From Rhopalosiphum padi (lineage: Eukaryota > Arthropoda > Insecta > Hemiptera > Aphididae), in the NCBI RefSeq assembly GCF_020882245.1, contig NC_083600.1, positions 14,508,001-14,572,000 of the forward strand: a DNA stretch of 64,000 nucleotides, given 5' to 3'. Below, one piece after another: positions 52,001 to 64,000 of this stretch. Made by a program: the position numbers and the translations under genes. The notes under the pieces were generated by a model. The model made no database searches, had not been told where the DNA came from, and worked only from the letters and a program-made list of their open reading frames with translations. Each line of letters starts with the position of its first letter. Position 1 is the first letter of the stretch.

Positions 52001-53469
52001 TTATAGCAAACCAAATAAGAAATCTGAACTATATGACGGTAAGCTTAAAAATTGAAAATTAAATATGTATATTTTGCATATTTTTTCAAATTTAGGGAAA
52101 AAGTATATATTTTATTAATTTTTAAACGCATATTAAGCATATTATTTAATAAATGTTTAAAAAACTGATTTTTTTCTTCACCTATGTTATTTTATAAATA
52201 ATATTTATTATAAAACTCAATATTTGTTTACGTATGTAATATGTGTTTATTGTAATTGCAGTCGAATATTAATTTTACGATAATGGTGCATTTTGCATTT
52301 AATCTATATCGCGTAAATATGCCGATATATTATCTCATCGTCGATAAGTATAATACATATATATATATATATAGAGATACTAAATCTATTTATTTTTTAT
52401 TCGTCGATAAAGTAATATACTGTACACGAATTTAAATTTTACAGTATTTATTTGGAATGTTGGATAATTTTTTTTTATATTAACATTTTTTCATGCATAT
52501 TTTGCTTGTTTAACTCTGAGTTCTAAAGATAATATTCATTTCACGTAAACTAATGGCGTTGTTTTAATAAAATATAGGTTTATTATCATCAACATTAATT
52601 AGTACAACTTCAAACTTATAATACATGATTGCCACACATTACATATCATAAATATATAATGTAAAAGCAAAATGTTTTTGAAAAATAATTTCCCAGACGC
52701 TTTTACCAAGATTAGTGATATATATATTATATCATATATATCATACTATAATATTACGATGGAAGACATATATTATATTGTTGTTCTTACGGTATAAAAC
52801 CATATGAGATCGCCGACTATGCATAGTAATTGCCGTACCAGAATATAAATAATAATTATGATAATCGGGATAATGGAGTTATTGTAAAATGTATAATTTG
52901 CAATTTTGTTTTTGTTATTCAGATTTATTACTAAATTAGTTAACAAATGAGTTTCATTTACAGTTATGAGAGTATAATTTTGTATTGCTAAAATAATGTA
53001 TGATGTTAGCCTTCTATGATTTTTCATATTTATTTTAATAATCTGCACGGTCGATGGAAAAATGTTTCTTCTAGTTTTAATTTAATTTAAAAAGGGGAAA
53101 GTAGGTAACCGCTTTGTTGTAGGTGCATTATTATTATTAGATTTCAAGTGTAACTCGTCATTGAGGAGTAAGTCACTGTAATATGTAATATATGTGCTAA
53201 ATTTGAATTCAGTGATAAATTATTGCGAATGAAAAATGATTTTGAGCGAAGACGGTAGGTTATAGGTATTATATGATATATTTGTATTGCTATTAAAGTA
53301 ATTAATTTTACTGTTATTAAGACGGTAAGTTCAATATATTTTTATAGAAAAATTGCATTTTAAAATGTTATATGTGTATAAACTGTAAAATAATATTTTT
53401 AAATTACAGCAAAATACATTTTAAATATCTATAAAAAGCTCATAAAGATTCATGCAAAATATTATGATT
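46021..53469. other. Gene-poor AT-rich stretch
   Basis: No gene was recognised. A CpG-richer islet lies at 49430-49900. A possible LTR-type retroelement scrap lies near 50090-50330. Two short open scraps near 48150-48240 and 48429-48531 look like decayed coding sequence in different frames but match no family I know. TA-rich microsatellites are frequent (for example 46848-46864 and 52358-52373). Confidence 0.4.
50090..50330 (-). mobile_element. Possible LTR-retroelement or retrogene scrap
   Basis: The minus strand has a GC-richer block (CCCGGGTGGGAGCTG) followed by AATGTATTTTATTC, TTCTGGGTCATTAATATA and a short ATG frame starting MADPKKNTKSQKTQ that stops after 24 codons. The order resembles an LTR end, a primer-binding region and a gag-like start, but no PBS or second LTR was proved. 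Confidence 0.2.
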
Positions 53470-53830
53470 ATAAATATTTTGATATAAACATTTGTTGAAT
53501 ATTTCAAGTGTCTATACACGGTTATGTCTTTTTGGATTTCAACAAAAAGGCAAAAATCGATAGAGGAGAAATAGTTATATTATGGGTGAATATCTAATGT
53601 CGTAAAACTTCAAACGTCCATTAAAAATTAATGTGACTTGTCGGTAAACTTTTTTTTTATCATGGGTAAGAAAACTTGAGAGATTTTGTATAATAATTTC
53701 AAACCTTAGTTATGAAATAAATATTTTTATGAATTTCTAACTCAAAATAATTTTAAAATGTTTGAGATTTTGACGAATTTTATTAAAATTCTAGCTATAA
53801 CACTTAATATATGTGTTTATGAAAAACCTT
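53470..53830 (+). repeat. Dispersed repeat, copy 2
   Basis: Same family as 34325-34690 (ATATAAACATTTGTTGAATA, AAAAATCGAT) and inverted relative to 37190-37520. It extends further right with GAGATTTTGACGAATTTT, which also occurs near 62070. Confidence 0.6.
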
Positions 53831-54569
53831 GCCCGAGTAACATTTTTTATGTAAGCAACGTATAAAACCATCAATAAATTGTTTCTGTGACGTACAGTGT
53901 ATTATCTGTTTGTTCATTGTGTTTTAAGTAGATAACTTCGAATACCAAAATTTTAATTGTGTCATACTTTACTCCTAATGTACAAACGTCGGTCCATGAT
54001 CTCTGTGTATATAAAAATTTTAATTGTTGTATTTAGAAGATACGGTTGCATTATTAATTGCTCTCCTGTGAGGTATTTAAGTGTGTATATAGGTACACGG
54101 TGAGTTATCAGTTTCATTTTTGGTTTAAAAAAACCACAATGTTATAATGCAACATTAGTTATTTAAGTAATTATTAAAATATGCACTATTTAAGTAATCT
54201 TATTTTTTTTTATACTCATGTCACAGTTATATTATATCTTTTTTAATTTTTGTGTAAATAATGTATTAAACATATATTAGAGAAAAATAGTGTAGAAAAG
54301 ACTATAAACCTCTGGAAAATAACTTATTTTATCTAATGTATATAATATAAATACATATATTATTTTTTTTAGTTTTTAACCAAGAAAAACCATGTTAATC
54401 GATATTTAAAATTGAAAACTGAAAAAGTCTAGCTCAAATAATGTATCAAAATATTTTGAAAATTGTATTATATATCAAAAATATATTTAAATATTTAGTG
54501 AAAATTATAAGTATTTATTTAGGGGTTTTAGTTATACCGAAAATATTAAATCGATATACGTATTGTCGA
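53831..54569. other. AT-rich, nothing recognised
   Basis: No gene, RNA or clear repeat was identified between the two dispersed-repeat copies. The two copies may be halves of one element interrupted by this segment. Confidence 0.4.
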
Positions 54570-54850
54570 GTCATTGTTTTAAGTAAAAATTCCCGTTTTT
54601 CCTTAGTAAGTTTTGTGTTTTTACTGGTGATTTTGAAAAGTACCTACTAAAAATTAATTATGTTTCTATGAAGTACCAATTAGATCTAATTTGCTACCAG
54701 AAACCACCCTAAAAGTTGAAAATTGAAATATTTTTACTACATTAATAGATGATGATAAAAATAAATAAATAAAAAATTCACAATATTGTAAAATTAGTAC
54801 ATTAATTGCTCAGAATCTATAAAGAATAAAACTAATTATTAGTTTTATTT
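54570..54850 (+). repeat. Dispersed repeat, copy 3 (right half)
   Basis: Resembles 34440-34690: CCCGTTTTTC, then AAAATAAATAAATAAAAAAT, CAATATTGTAAAATTAGTAC and CAGAATCTA-like blocks in the same order. Non-coding. Confidence 0.5.
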
Positions 54851-57800
54851 GAATCTTTAAATTGTATTTATTTTGTTATATTATTTATCTAATTTGAATT
54901 ATAAATTGAGTTCGTAATAATTTTAAATTATTTACTTATTTATGTTCTTATTTATTAATTTATTCAAAATATAATATAATTTTCGTATTTTGATATTTAG
55001 GTATTTTTTAGTCCAATAAATTGTCTGATCATATTTTAATTATACTCATTACGCATGTTTAGTATAAATCTGAATTACATAATACATTAAATAATAATGC
55101 TAGAGAATGCGTTTTCACGGTTCGATGACATTTCCAAGGAAATAAAAGCCTCTTTTGCGTGATTCACATTTTTGAAATGTCGAATGTTACTCGACGACCT
55201 TTGTTCTCGTCGATGTGCGCCTGTCATCAGCTGCAACGCTACCACCACTATCACCACCACCACTACCGCCACCAATATTACCACCAACGTTCATCGAAAA
55301 ATTGACCTTTATTTTCATCGGTTTCGCAATGCAAATAACATTGTTATAATTGACGGGATAATATTATGTAATAAATTTAAAAAATTGTTTATGTTGCATA
55401 AAAATAATATATTTTAATTTCAACTAATATACGTAATAATTACTTATAAAGGAATGCTCAATGTAAATCAATGTTATATTTTTATGTATTATTAATATTA
55501 TCCTTATTATTATTTTTATCCAAACAAATATTACAAGAACAGAAGATAATATAACATGGTTTTATTTCGTAAAATTCGTCGTATACAAAAAGGTTTAAAA
55601 TAAATTAAATGGATATTGAAAGTTGGAGGTTTAAGAAAATTATTTAAAGAAAATCGAATGATAACTACTTCAAATTAAGTTTAGATATCATCAGAATATA
55701 ACTCTATTTTTTTAGGGATAAGTAAACAAAATTGTTCAGGCACTTAATAAACCCCAAAAAATGTTTAATAAAAAAAAAAATTTAGAATCTGTACTTTTTT
55801 TATTTATGAATACATTTTTTTACCTTAGTTTTCTTTTAAAAAGACTCCCTTCAGTCTATCAGTCTCTTAATCGAACCTACTGTCTGTTTACTTTTTATTC
55901 ATAACATTAATAGTCATGCTCATTAATAATTATGTATATATAGTTATTCACAGTTATATTATTTTCCATATAGTTACTTTATTTTCATATAAATTAATTC
56001 ATAATAATTTTAAAATAAAGTAATATTTTTAATTTTTTTTCTCATCTACCAATAAAATGCACGGAAAACTATCTCAACACCGACGAGTAAAAAATATATA
56101 TAATTATCTTTTTTGAATAAAACCATCAACTCTCCCAGATCTTATTAGTGTTTTGTTCTATTTTGTATTATTGATTATAACATTATTCACATTTATAATA
56201 AATTCAATACATTAAAATTATACAATGCAAATTCTACTTAAGAAATATGAGTAGATAAGTAGTATTGTTGTTTATCGATTCCACCTATATATACTTAAAC
56301 AAATACAGTACTAAGTACTATGAACAGTATTAGGATACAAGAAATATAAATACCACTCGTTAGTCGTTTGCATACCTCGACTCCAACACCTAGCTAGTTT
56401 TTCTTCTTTTAATTTTAAAGTTTTTATTTCTTATTCTTAATAAATAGACAAGAACAATAATAATCATTCTTTAATACATATATTACCTTGTAAATATTTC
56501 GTTTTATAAGTAATATTATAATTATAATTATTTGTTATCTTATAAAATTGAAATGCGCAGAAAGAAATAAATTATTTAATAGAAATCTATTAATTTAATT
56601 AGATGATTTTTAGAATTATATTAGGAAATTTGAGCTTTGTAGTTTTGTTGAAATCATCATTTAAAAATTATTTTTTATAAATAATTTCAATTACGTCAAA
56701 TTTTATGGTTTGATTTAATATTATAATATTTACACTATGAAATCATTATAATAATTTTTATATTTTATAATAACCTAAAAATATCACGCCCAGTGATTCG
56801 GGAATCAACAATCTTAGAAAGACAATAATAGCAATGCAACAAATGTTCATATAATTCAAATTTATTGTTTCACTTATAAAATGTTAGCATTAAACAATAA
56901 TAAGTTGGTAATAACTAATAAGTTATTTCTTATTACTAATAACTAAAAATCACTAGCTAAGGGATTGAAATTCAAAATTTCTCCAAATATATGATTGATT
57001 ATTATTATAATTTTAGTGACGTACAATTAAAAAAAATACAATTTTAAAATGTGATACGTTAAACTAAGCTAAACTAAAAAAATATGGTTTTTGATAATAT
57101 TTTGTTTAGGACAAAATATATAATAAAAAAATTATTTTCTAAATAATTATCTTACGACTTTAAAATCATAACTCATAATACTCATAATAATATATCGTTT
57201 AAACTCAAATATTATGTAAAAAACGTAACAGTAATCTTTCGATTTTTTTTCCACAACGTTGTGTAATGTATTTTGTGCTTACCTAGCATCAATAAAGTCG
57301 AGTATAGAGAACTTATGCAAACCATTAATGTCCCCTACGTGCTTGTTTACGATATATACATAACTATATATTGTATAACAAAAGCTTCAGTAACATTATG
57401 ATCAGTGTTTATGTATATAAATATGTTCAATGACGAGAAGTGAAACAAACATATATCTTTAAGGTGAGTTTTGGGGGAAATTTTATTGTCTCCTACATTT
57501 CAATGCTATTCATAATATTTTATTTGACATATTATTATATAGCCAAGGTATTATTTCTTTGAACAAATTTAAAATACTCTTAGATATTTTCATCTTGACA
57601 TTTCTCAAGAAACACAATACTCCGTCATATTTGTCGTGTGTTTGAAATTTAAAAAACCAAATCTGCGATAACTGGTTATAAAGATCGGAAAGTAACCACA
57701 AAAATTACGGTATTGTAGTTGATCGCTCATTTAGGATGCCGTGTGATCATAATATTATCGGTATTGAAAAGGTAAAATTCGTATCTTTACCTCTTGTTGA

Positions 57801-59938
57801 TCAAGTATCAAAATAAAATAGTTTTTCTATTTATTTTTGCATAAGTATCTTATATTTGACCTAAATATACATAAAATTGTATTTAATTATTATACTTACC
57901 CAAATTTGACTTTTTTAATATGGTACATAAAAGTTGAAAGTACCGAATCGTTAACTAATTTTTGTTGGTACTTAAATGTAACGACAGTTAATTTAGCCGT
58001 ACCTTTTTTTAACACGAAAAACATAAATATATACATTTTTTGTTTTTTAAAAAAACAACTATCATGCTTTCTTTTTAATAACTAACTAACAAATTAACCT
58101 TTATAACTATTAAGTGTTATAAATTTACTTTACTTTGTAAAATATAAATTATTAGGTCAACTCATTTCACAAAATGAACTATTTTATAGTAAATTATTAT
58201 ATTTTTTCGTATGTAAATTGCAGTTCAATAGAAAGTTATGAGTTATTTTATCTTCTTCAAGATAATTAAAAATTACAGTGCTATAATTACTAGATAAACA
58301 TATTGAAGTATAAAATAATTATTTCCTTATATTATTTATAAATGTTCTTATATTTACTTCGGGAAAGACTAACAGTATTTATAAGTCCATAAATTGAATT
58401 ATCGATATTTCATTTTATCGTTAACAAACTAGTAAATATAAAAACCAATAGTACATGAATATATACATACTCAAAGAACCTCGACACTCGACAGTTTTCA
58501 TAATATTATGTTCGGTTTCCTGCGAAGTACATATTAATAACTAAACAATACACCAGATTATGTGTATGGCGTATTTAATGCAATTGTCACCTATTAATGT
58601 TGCCGATGAAAATATTTAATAGCAGAAACAATGACTTAAAAATTTCATACCTAAGACGGTACTTTTGAGTTGCAATGAGAAAATAATATCAAATCATCTC
58701 TAATGATTTTTGATTTCAGATTCATGAAGATATAAGAAAAACAGTTTCGATTGCGGTACGCACTACATATACTTAGTATTCTAGGTCGATTGTCTTGTTA
58801 TTAAGTGAGTATAGAAAACAAACTTTTTCTGCATTTTGTATGCAAAATCGGTGTTTAAAGTTAGGTATGTTAATCGTATTGTATACAGCCAGTGGCACGT
58901 TTATTCCATTTATTAACAGTCGTGAAACTGTTGCTTATAAAAAGGACATGGTCATAAAACAATGCCATCACCAACAAATACACTATCTACAAATCTGTGG
59001 TAAAGAACAGTCTGATATACAATAATGACATGATTATAATAAATAATTGTATTCGTAAAAATTCAGTGTATTATTGCCCGTTATTATCAATTAATGGAAT
59101 TAAAATATTGATTGAGACAACTTAAATCTTTTCACCATCTCTCAATTTTTTTAGCGCCATTTTCGTCTATTTTCATTTAAAAATTAATACAAAATAAATT
59201 GTCAATTGTAATAATATTCGAAGACCACGACTTTGAGACGTATTTAAATTGGTTGAAGTGGTTCAAAATAAGTGGTGGGATGGATATGTCGAATAATAAA
59301 TAAAATACCAGCTAAAACAACAATGATACTGAGTAGGATTTGATTTAGTTTTCACTGCAGTTACAAAGATAGAATAGGCTATTAATAGAAATAAGATCAA
59401 AATAGTAAAAAAAAATTCAATTTTATATATATATATTTTTAGCGAATTAGGCGATTATAGTAGGTATTGGAAATAACATTAAATTTCCATTCTCTAAATT
59501 TTGCATCATTTATACAAAATAAAATGTTTACAAAAATAATTATTACTTTTTATTGAAAGTTTAAATACTTACAAAAACGAATTATATATAAATTATGTTC
59601 TTGAAAGAAGATGTTATTCTAAAAAATAATCGAGAAGTATATGAAATATTATAATAAATGGATGAAAAAGAAAAACGAGGGATATTTACACTTCCGCTTA
59701 ACCTTTTATTTCCGCGACTCATATCTATATGTGTTTCATTAAAAAGGTTAAAATTTAAAATATATTTGTTATTGAACTTGAGTTTACCTAATTGGATGAA
59801 CTAATTTTTGGACATGTATTGTTAACAAACTTAAAGACGCTAACATTTTTTTTTACTTTTATTATTTATTTTATTAGGTAAATGAAAACGACATGATTAT
59901 GTATATATTATAATATTGTCATCATTTTATTTTTATTT
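54851..59938. other. Gene-poor stretch; trinucleotide tract and possible minus exon
   Basis: No full gene was recognised. A CAC/ACC-rich tract at 55240-55290 sits in a CpG-richer islet (55110-55310). A candidate internal exon on the minus strand at 57334-57283 is listed separately. A 75-codon plus frame at 58795-59025 has a hydrophobic segment but no ATG start and no recognised family. Confidence 0.4.
57283..57334 (-). other. Candidate minus-strand coding exon (52 bp)
   Basis: Between an acceptor-like ACGTAG and a good donor (GCTAG|GTAAGCAC), the minus strand reads DINGLHKFSILDFIDA in one open frame. The polypyrimidine tract is poor and neighbouring exons were not found. It lies beyond the stop of the exon at 59939-60025, so it would be a different gene or isoform. 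Confidence 0.2.
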
Positions 59939-60025
59939 TCATTCGTTGTTGCATGTTATCTCGTAATCCGGATAAGCTTTTCTTAAAACATTTGCTGAAA
60001 TTGAATGGTCGGCCGGTCCATATTG
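59939..60025 (-). CDS. Probable last coding exon of an unrecognised minus-strand gene
   Basis: A strong acceptor (TTTTCTGTTTCAG) precedes 28 codons (QYGPADHSISANVLRKAYPD then YEITCNNE) and TGA at 59941-59939. AATAAA follows within about 10 bases and recurs. The amino-acid composition is unlike the Ile/Tyr/Asn-rich chance frames around it and the codons use G+C well above background. Phase is 0 at the acceptor. Upstream exons must lie to the right, but none was convincingly found up to 64000. The protein was not recognised. Confidence 0.5.
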   Translation of the reverse strand, partial: QYGPADHSISANVLRKAYPDYEITCNNE

Positions 60026-62049
60026 CTGAAACAGAAAACAGATAATTGTTAAATGCTATAGCAACTATACCCATTAGTGAAAATACACAGTAGCTTGTGA
60101 ATTTTTTACATTATGTAACGAAGTTACGCATTTTTTACGGTATTGTATTGTCTTTGTAGCAATTTAATGATAAATTGTACCTATATAATTTATGTTAGTG
60201 AATAAAATGCTTTGAAAGCTATGATATGAACATACATTTTAAAGTTATGAACGTTGTTGTACGCATATTAACATTTGGCTCATCAGAATTTGAACTGATG
60301 CGAGATTGTGCAAAAGCATTGGGTATAGTCATAGCGAATAAATAAGCACATACACGTATTATATAGGTACTTAAGTATATTGTAATACAATACGTAATGT
60401 GATAAAAAATAGTAAATATTTCTACGATCGGAAAGAATTTTGGTAATAAAAAAAATCGATTCGTTTTGTAAAATTTCACGCTATAGACTTATGTAAACTG
60501 AATGGATTGTGTTTTTTCTTCTTTGAAGAAAAGTATATTATATATAGTTACGTACATTACGCGAAGTGTGAATAAAAGAGAACAAAAACCCGATTGCCGC
60601 GTGGTGTAATATATAATATGGTAAATATACAGACATGTAGTTATTGTGCCATATACAGGCAAAAGGTTAATTTCGAATTCCGGATAATTCAAATTTACCG
60701 ACGCGGCAGCGTCCTTTTATGTTTCCATTAGCCCTTTCCCAAAAGCGTTTTCCTTTATAAATATTTTTTCAAACATTCAACGCGTTATTTTATTTTCAAC
60801 GTTTTAAAAAAAAAAATTTTATTATTTTTTTTTTATATAATAATACGGCGGCGGTCTCCGAATAATTTTTATTCTTTACATTGCCAAACGGTGCATGAAA
60901 GTTGTTAGTGAAGTTCTAGTGATAACGTCACTGTACATTTTGTTTAAAAAACCATGTTGAAATATTATGCGCTTTTATATTGCACACACGCGTAAAAAAA
61001 AAAAACGTGTTTATAGCATATACGATTTTTGTGTGTCTTGCGTAGTCTCGTGTTTGTGTACAATATGCATGTGTTTTAGTTGTATATTGACGCGTACGCT
61101 TAAAAAATAACTTTTATCGTCACTCAAAATGCTCTAATGATACGCGCAAAATGCGAGGATTAATCGCCAAATTTTAATGTCACGATATTTTTTACTAGGC
61201 ATTTTTGCCGAGAGTGAGACGGATCGTCGCGTGTGCTTTTTAAATATACATCACGCGAGACGTTACGGTCATTATATTAAATCGTATTAACGTCGAGTTA
61301 ATGATATACATTCGCGAGTAAAAATACTACTTAACATAACATGACGATATGTGTGTATTTTTTTTTTTCATGAACAGTTTTTATCAATTTTATTCACCAC
61401 TATACGTACACTATACATATTCATATTATCGATCGTAACGATTTGCGATAGACAATGTTAATATGTATGTATAACACACTCTTTGCTAGAAATCTGAGCC
61501 ACATTTCGTGGTTATTATACATAAAACACTTTTATTTTAAGTTTCCCATTTCGTATGGTATTAAACAATAAATAATTACATAACCCGCAAACGTATAAAT
61601 TACCTTAACCATCTGGTATTACACATCTTTTAAGTTACCTATGGTACAGACAATCTACGCCCAAAGAGTTGGCGGGAGAAAATTAATTGAGCCTGACAAC
61701 TAGATTATAGCAATTTACAAGTTGGCATTCGGAATTTAACTGGCTGTATACGAATCTATATTTTATATACATAAATTATAAATTAATATTTTTCGGTAGG
61801 TTAAATTAATTTCAACCGAAAATATTGCATTTAAAAATATCCCTGTGACTATAAAATATAATAATATAATAAATACTTATATTTAATTATAACTTAAATA
61901 TTTAATTTCGTAAAAATTTGAACTTAAAACGTCTATATAAAAAAATGCATATATAGGGAGGGGGAGAGACATTCGTACATTTAGATTGTTTGTTTTCAAT
62001 ATTAGCTACAACGATTTCACACTTTATACACTTTCAACTGCAAATCAAT

Positions 62050-62275
62050 TTGAAAATAATGTTCATGATTTTGACGAATTTTGTCAACATTTGAACTTTA
62101 AATGCTTATAAAAATAAATTGTGATTCTGTAAATTAAATATTTTACATATCTAGAAGAATAACTTATATCTTGTATTAAATTTTCAAGCTTTTTGATCGA
62201 ATGAAAAAAACCACATTGTAAAATAAATACATTTATTTATTACTCCGCTTCAAATCTAAAATAACGGATTAAAAT
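62050..62275 (+). repeat. Dispersed repeat, copy 4 (fragment)
   Basis: GATTTTGACGAATTTTGTCA and later CACATTGTAAAATAAATACA with TTCAAATCTAAAATA match blocks in copies 1-3 in the same order. Diverged, non-coding. Confidence 0.45.
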
Positions 62276-63467
62276 GGATTATTCTGAATGTATATAATTT
62301 GTTATATCATGCATTTATAAATATAGATTTTAACCTAATTTAAACATATCCTATATTGTGAACAATAACGTAAATTATTTGTAAGCTAATGGCATAGTAA
62401 CCGATGTATTTATGATCAGTGATAAAAAATAAAAATATATAGATTTAATGCATATGGTTATACCGTCCTCTTGATATTTTGTTTATACATACATATTTTT
62501 TTTTTTGGGGGGGGGGGGCTTGACTCGACATTGCTTGCTAGTTTGTTTACATAGCTGTACATTTTAAGTCATTAAAAACAGCTGATCTTAAAATTGATAA
62601 GTATTAAATTGTTTTTTGGTTTTTAATAAGTTTCAACACTCGTATACCTCCGAACGTTGGTTACCAGTACATAGTTATCATTGTAAATATGTATTGAGAT
62701 TTTTATTTATTGTCCATAGTTATTGTACACAGTTTATACGATTGTTTGTTTTGTGATTTTAGAACGGTTTTATTCAATGTAATTTCACATAAGCCAATAT
62801 ATAAAAATTTAAAAATTATGAATATTTATCAAATTAAAAAATGGTTACCAAATTCTTTTAGAACTGTAAATGGAGTTATAGATTATTACGTTATATAAAA
62901 AACTACGCTTAGAAACCGGGAATTAAAAACGATTGCAGTGAGATTTCCTATCTTGTTTTTTAATTTAACTAAATCCGGGCTCGGACAGGTATGAAACAGT
63001 AATTAATTAGTTGCTTAGCCATATCTTTTATACAAACAAGAGTGATTTACGATATTAAATATTTTGACACCGATATGAATACACACACAAATTCTATTTA
63101 TAGTTTTGTTTTATTGATATTTTATTTTCAATGCCTCGTATAGGAGTTATACAGTACCTATGTACACGCTTTTTGCACCACACACCCACCCAATTCTGCG
63201 TGTGATATATACAATATATACAACATCCAGACTATCGTATTACGACCTCGAGGATATATAGGACCGTGTAATTCGACCATGGGATAATATTGACATAATA
63301 TATCCTTCTCTCAATCGACGATCGCATCGGTGATGGCGGGTAGTACACGTATATTTATATATATACGTTTCTTCGATACTTAAAAATCCAATTTCTATTT
63401 CACGATATTCGAGATCGTTTTCGGTACGCCAAAACACTACGTGGCACAAATCGTTTCGTACCGCAGT

Positions 63468-63497
63468 AATTCATATATATATATATATATATGAATT
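63468..63497. repeat. Perfect 30-bp palindrome with (AT)10 core
   Basis: AATTC and GAATT flank twenty alternating A/T bases, so the whole 30 bp reads the same on both strands. Such tracts extrude cruciforms and are unstable. It sits in a CpG-richer islet. Confidence 0.8.
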
Positions 63498-64000
63498 CGA
63501 ATCATAAAAGTGAACGTGTGGTGTGTGTTTGTGGTCGACGGTCCTTTTTTAGTACAGAGTATACATAATGCGTACGGCGAAGACAATGCGCATTGAATTG
63601 TCACAATAAGAATAATCGTGTTAAACCGGAATCAATGATAGCAGTCGTTTAACCGAAGATGAGGAGCAAGCAAGGATTCGACTGACTGCGATTTATTTTC
63701 ATTGCTCCGTAAGAGTTTTGACGGATTTAAACGATTATTGTTTACGGCTCGACTTGATTATAGCGTCGCGGAACGCTCTTTTAAACACAGGAACGTGTAA
63801 AGCAAATTTAAGGAGAATCTCTTTTTTTTTGCATTTAATCATGACACTGCAGAGACGAGTCCTGGGTACCGTAAAATACATTAATTGTAGACGTCTTATC
63901 ATTATAATGTTCCAAATCGTGACGATACCGACTGAAATATTTTCTGACAGCCACGGTTTAATCTGATCGGTCGTATTATTACTCGAGTTGGTGTGTCGCG

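Larger units (their letters stand above)
60026..64000. other. AT-rich with CpG-richer islets, possibly intron of a minus-strand gene
   Basis: CpG-richer islets lie at 60680-61330 and 63140-63970. A TATA-like TTTATAAAGG reads on the minus strand near 60763. An initiator-like CAGTCAGTCG reads on the minus strand near 63690. Short ORFs (60219-60479, 60489-60692, 63240-63449 minus; 63718-63966 plus) lack motifs. A T/G homopolymer pair lies at about 62490-62518. Confidence 0.35.

Noticed and set aside
59227..59310. Open segment reading EDHDFETYLNWLKWFK
   Set aside because: No acceptor upstream and no start codon; likely chance.
63240..63449. Minus-strand frame with YREIEIGFLSIEET
   Set aside because: No ATG, and no acceptor or donor that would join it to the 60-kb exon in phase.
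1..64000. tRNA, rRNA, known microRNA, CRISPR array
   Set aside because: Looked for tRNA B-box and arm patterns, several well-known insect microRNA seeds and regularly spaced direct repeats; nothing convincing was seen by eye.

Overview
The window is AT-rich eukaryotic DNA with spliceosomal introns (GT..AG, many only 55-100 bp), animal gene families and many short inverted-repeat DNA transposons. Gene content and composition suggest a hemipteran insect, most likely an aphid. The species call is inference. No bacterial operon, CRISPR array, rRNA or convincing tRNA was seen.

Left part (1-32.3 kb) is gene-bearing. A polyubiquitin gene on the minus strand enters from the left edge (1-498), with a 5'UTR intron of about 1.5 kb and a CpG-rich promoter near 2.0-2.4 kb. 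After a 5 kb intergenic stretch, an 11-exon gene on the plus strand (7803-13242) encodes a 567-residue coiled-coil protein of the CSPP1 (centrosome and spindle pole associated) type. It meets tail to tail an 11-exon minus-strand gene (22184-13799) for a PHF7/G2E3-like extended-PHD/RING protein. That gene carries an apparent +1 frameshift in exon 6. A decayed non-LTR retrotransposon and an intact-looking non-autonomous hAT element follow (24.1-25.7 kb). Next comes a complete cathepsin L gene on the plus strand (coding 29494-32306, 341 aa) with two candidate noncoding 5' exons.

Right part (32.3-64 kb) is almost gene-free. A very GC-rich exon at 35195-35740 encodes the signal peptide and N-terminus of an unrecognised secreted or membrane protein. 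It ends in a consensus splice donor, and no next exon could be identified. The following ~24 kb is AT-rich, with CpG-richer islets, a foldback element at 45.2-46.0 kb, a cluster of GATA-like sites at 36.8 kb and fragments of a dispersed repeat. At 59939-60025 the minus strand has a convincing last coding exon with an immediate poly(A) signal, so another minus-strand gene probably enters from the right.

The genes do not form a pathway. Polyubiquitin, a predicted RING/PHD ubiquitin-ligase-like protein and a centrosomal protein are neighbours, but this is probably coincidental. The points most worth following are the ubiquitin substitutions at residues 19 and 22, the frameshift in the PHF7/G2E3-like gene, the unknown GC-rich secreted exon, the isolated minus-strand terminal exon, and several mobile elements with visible target-site duplications.
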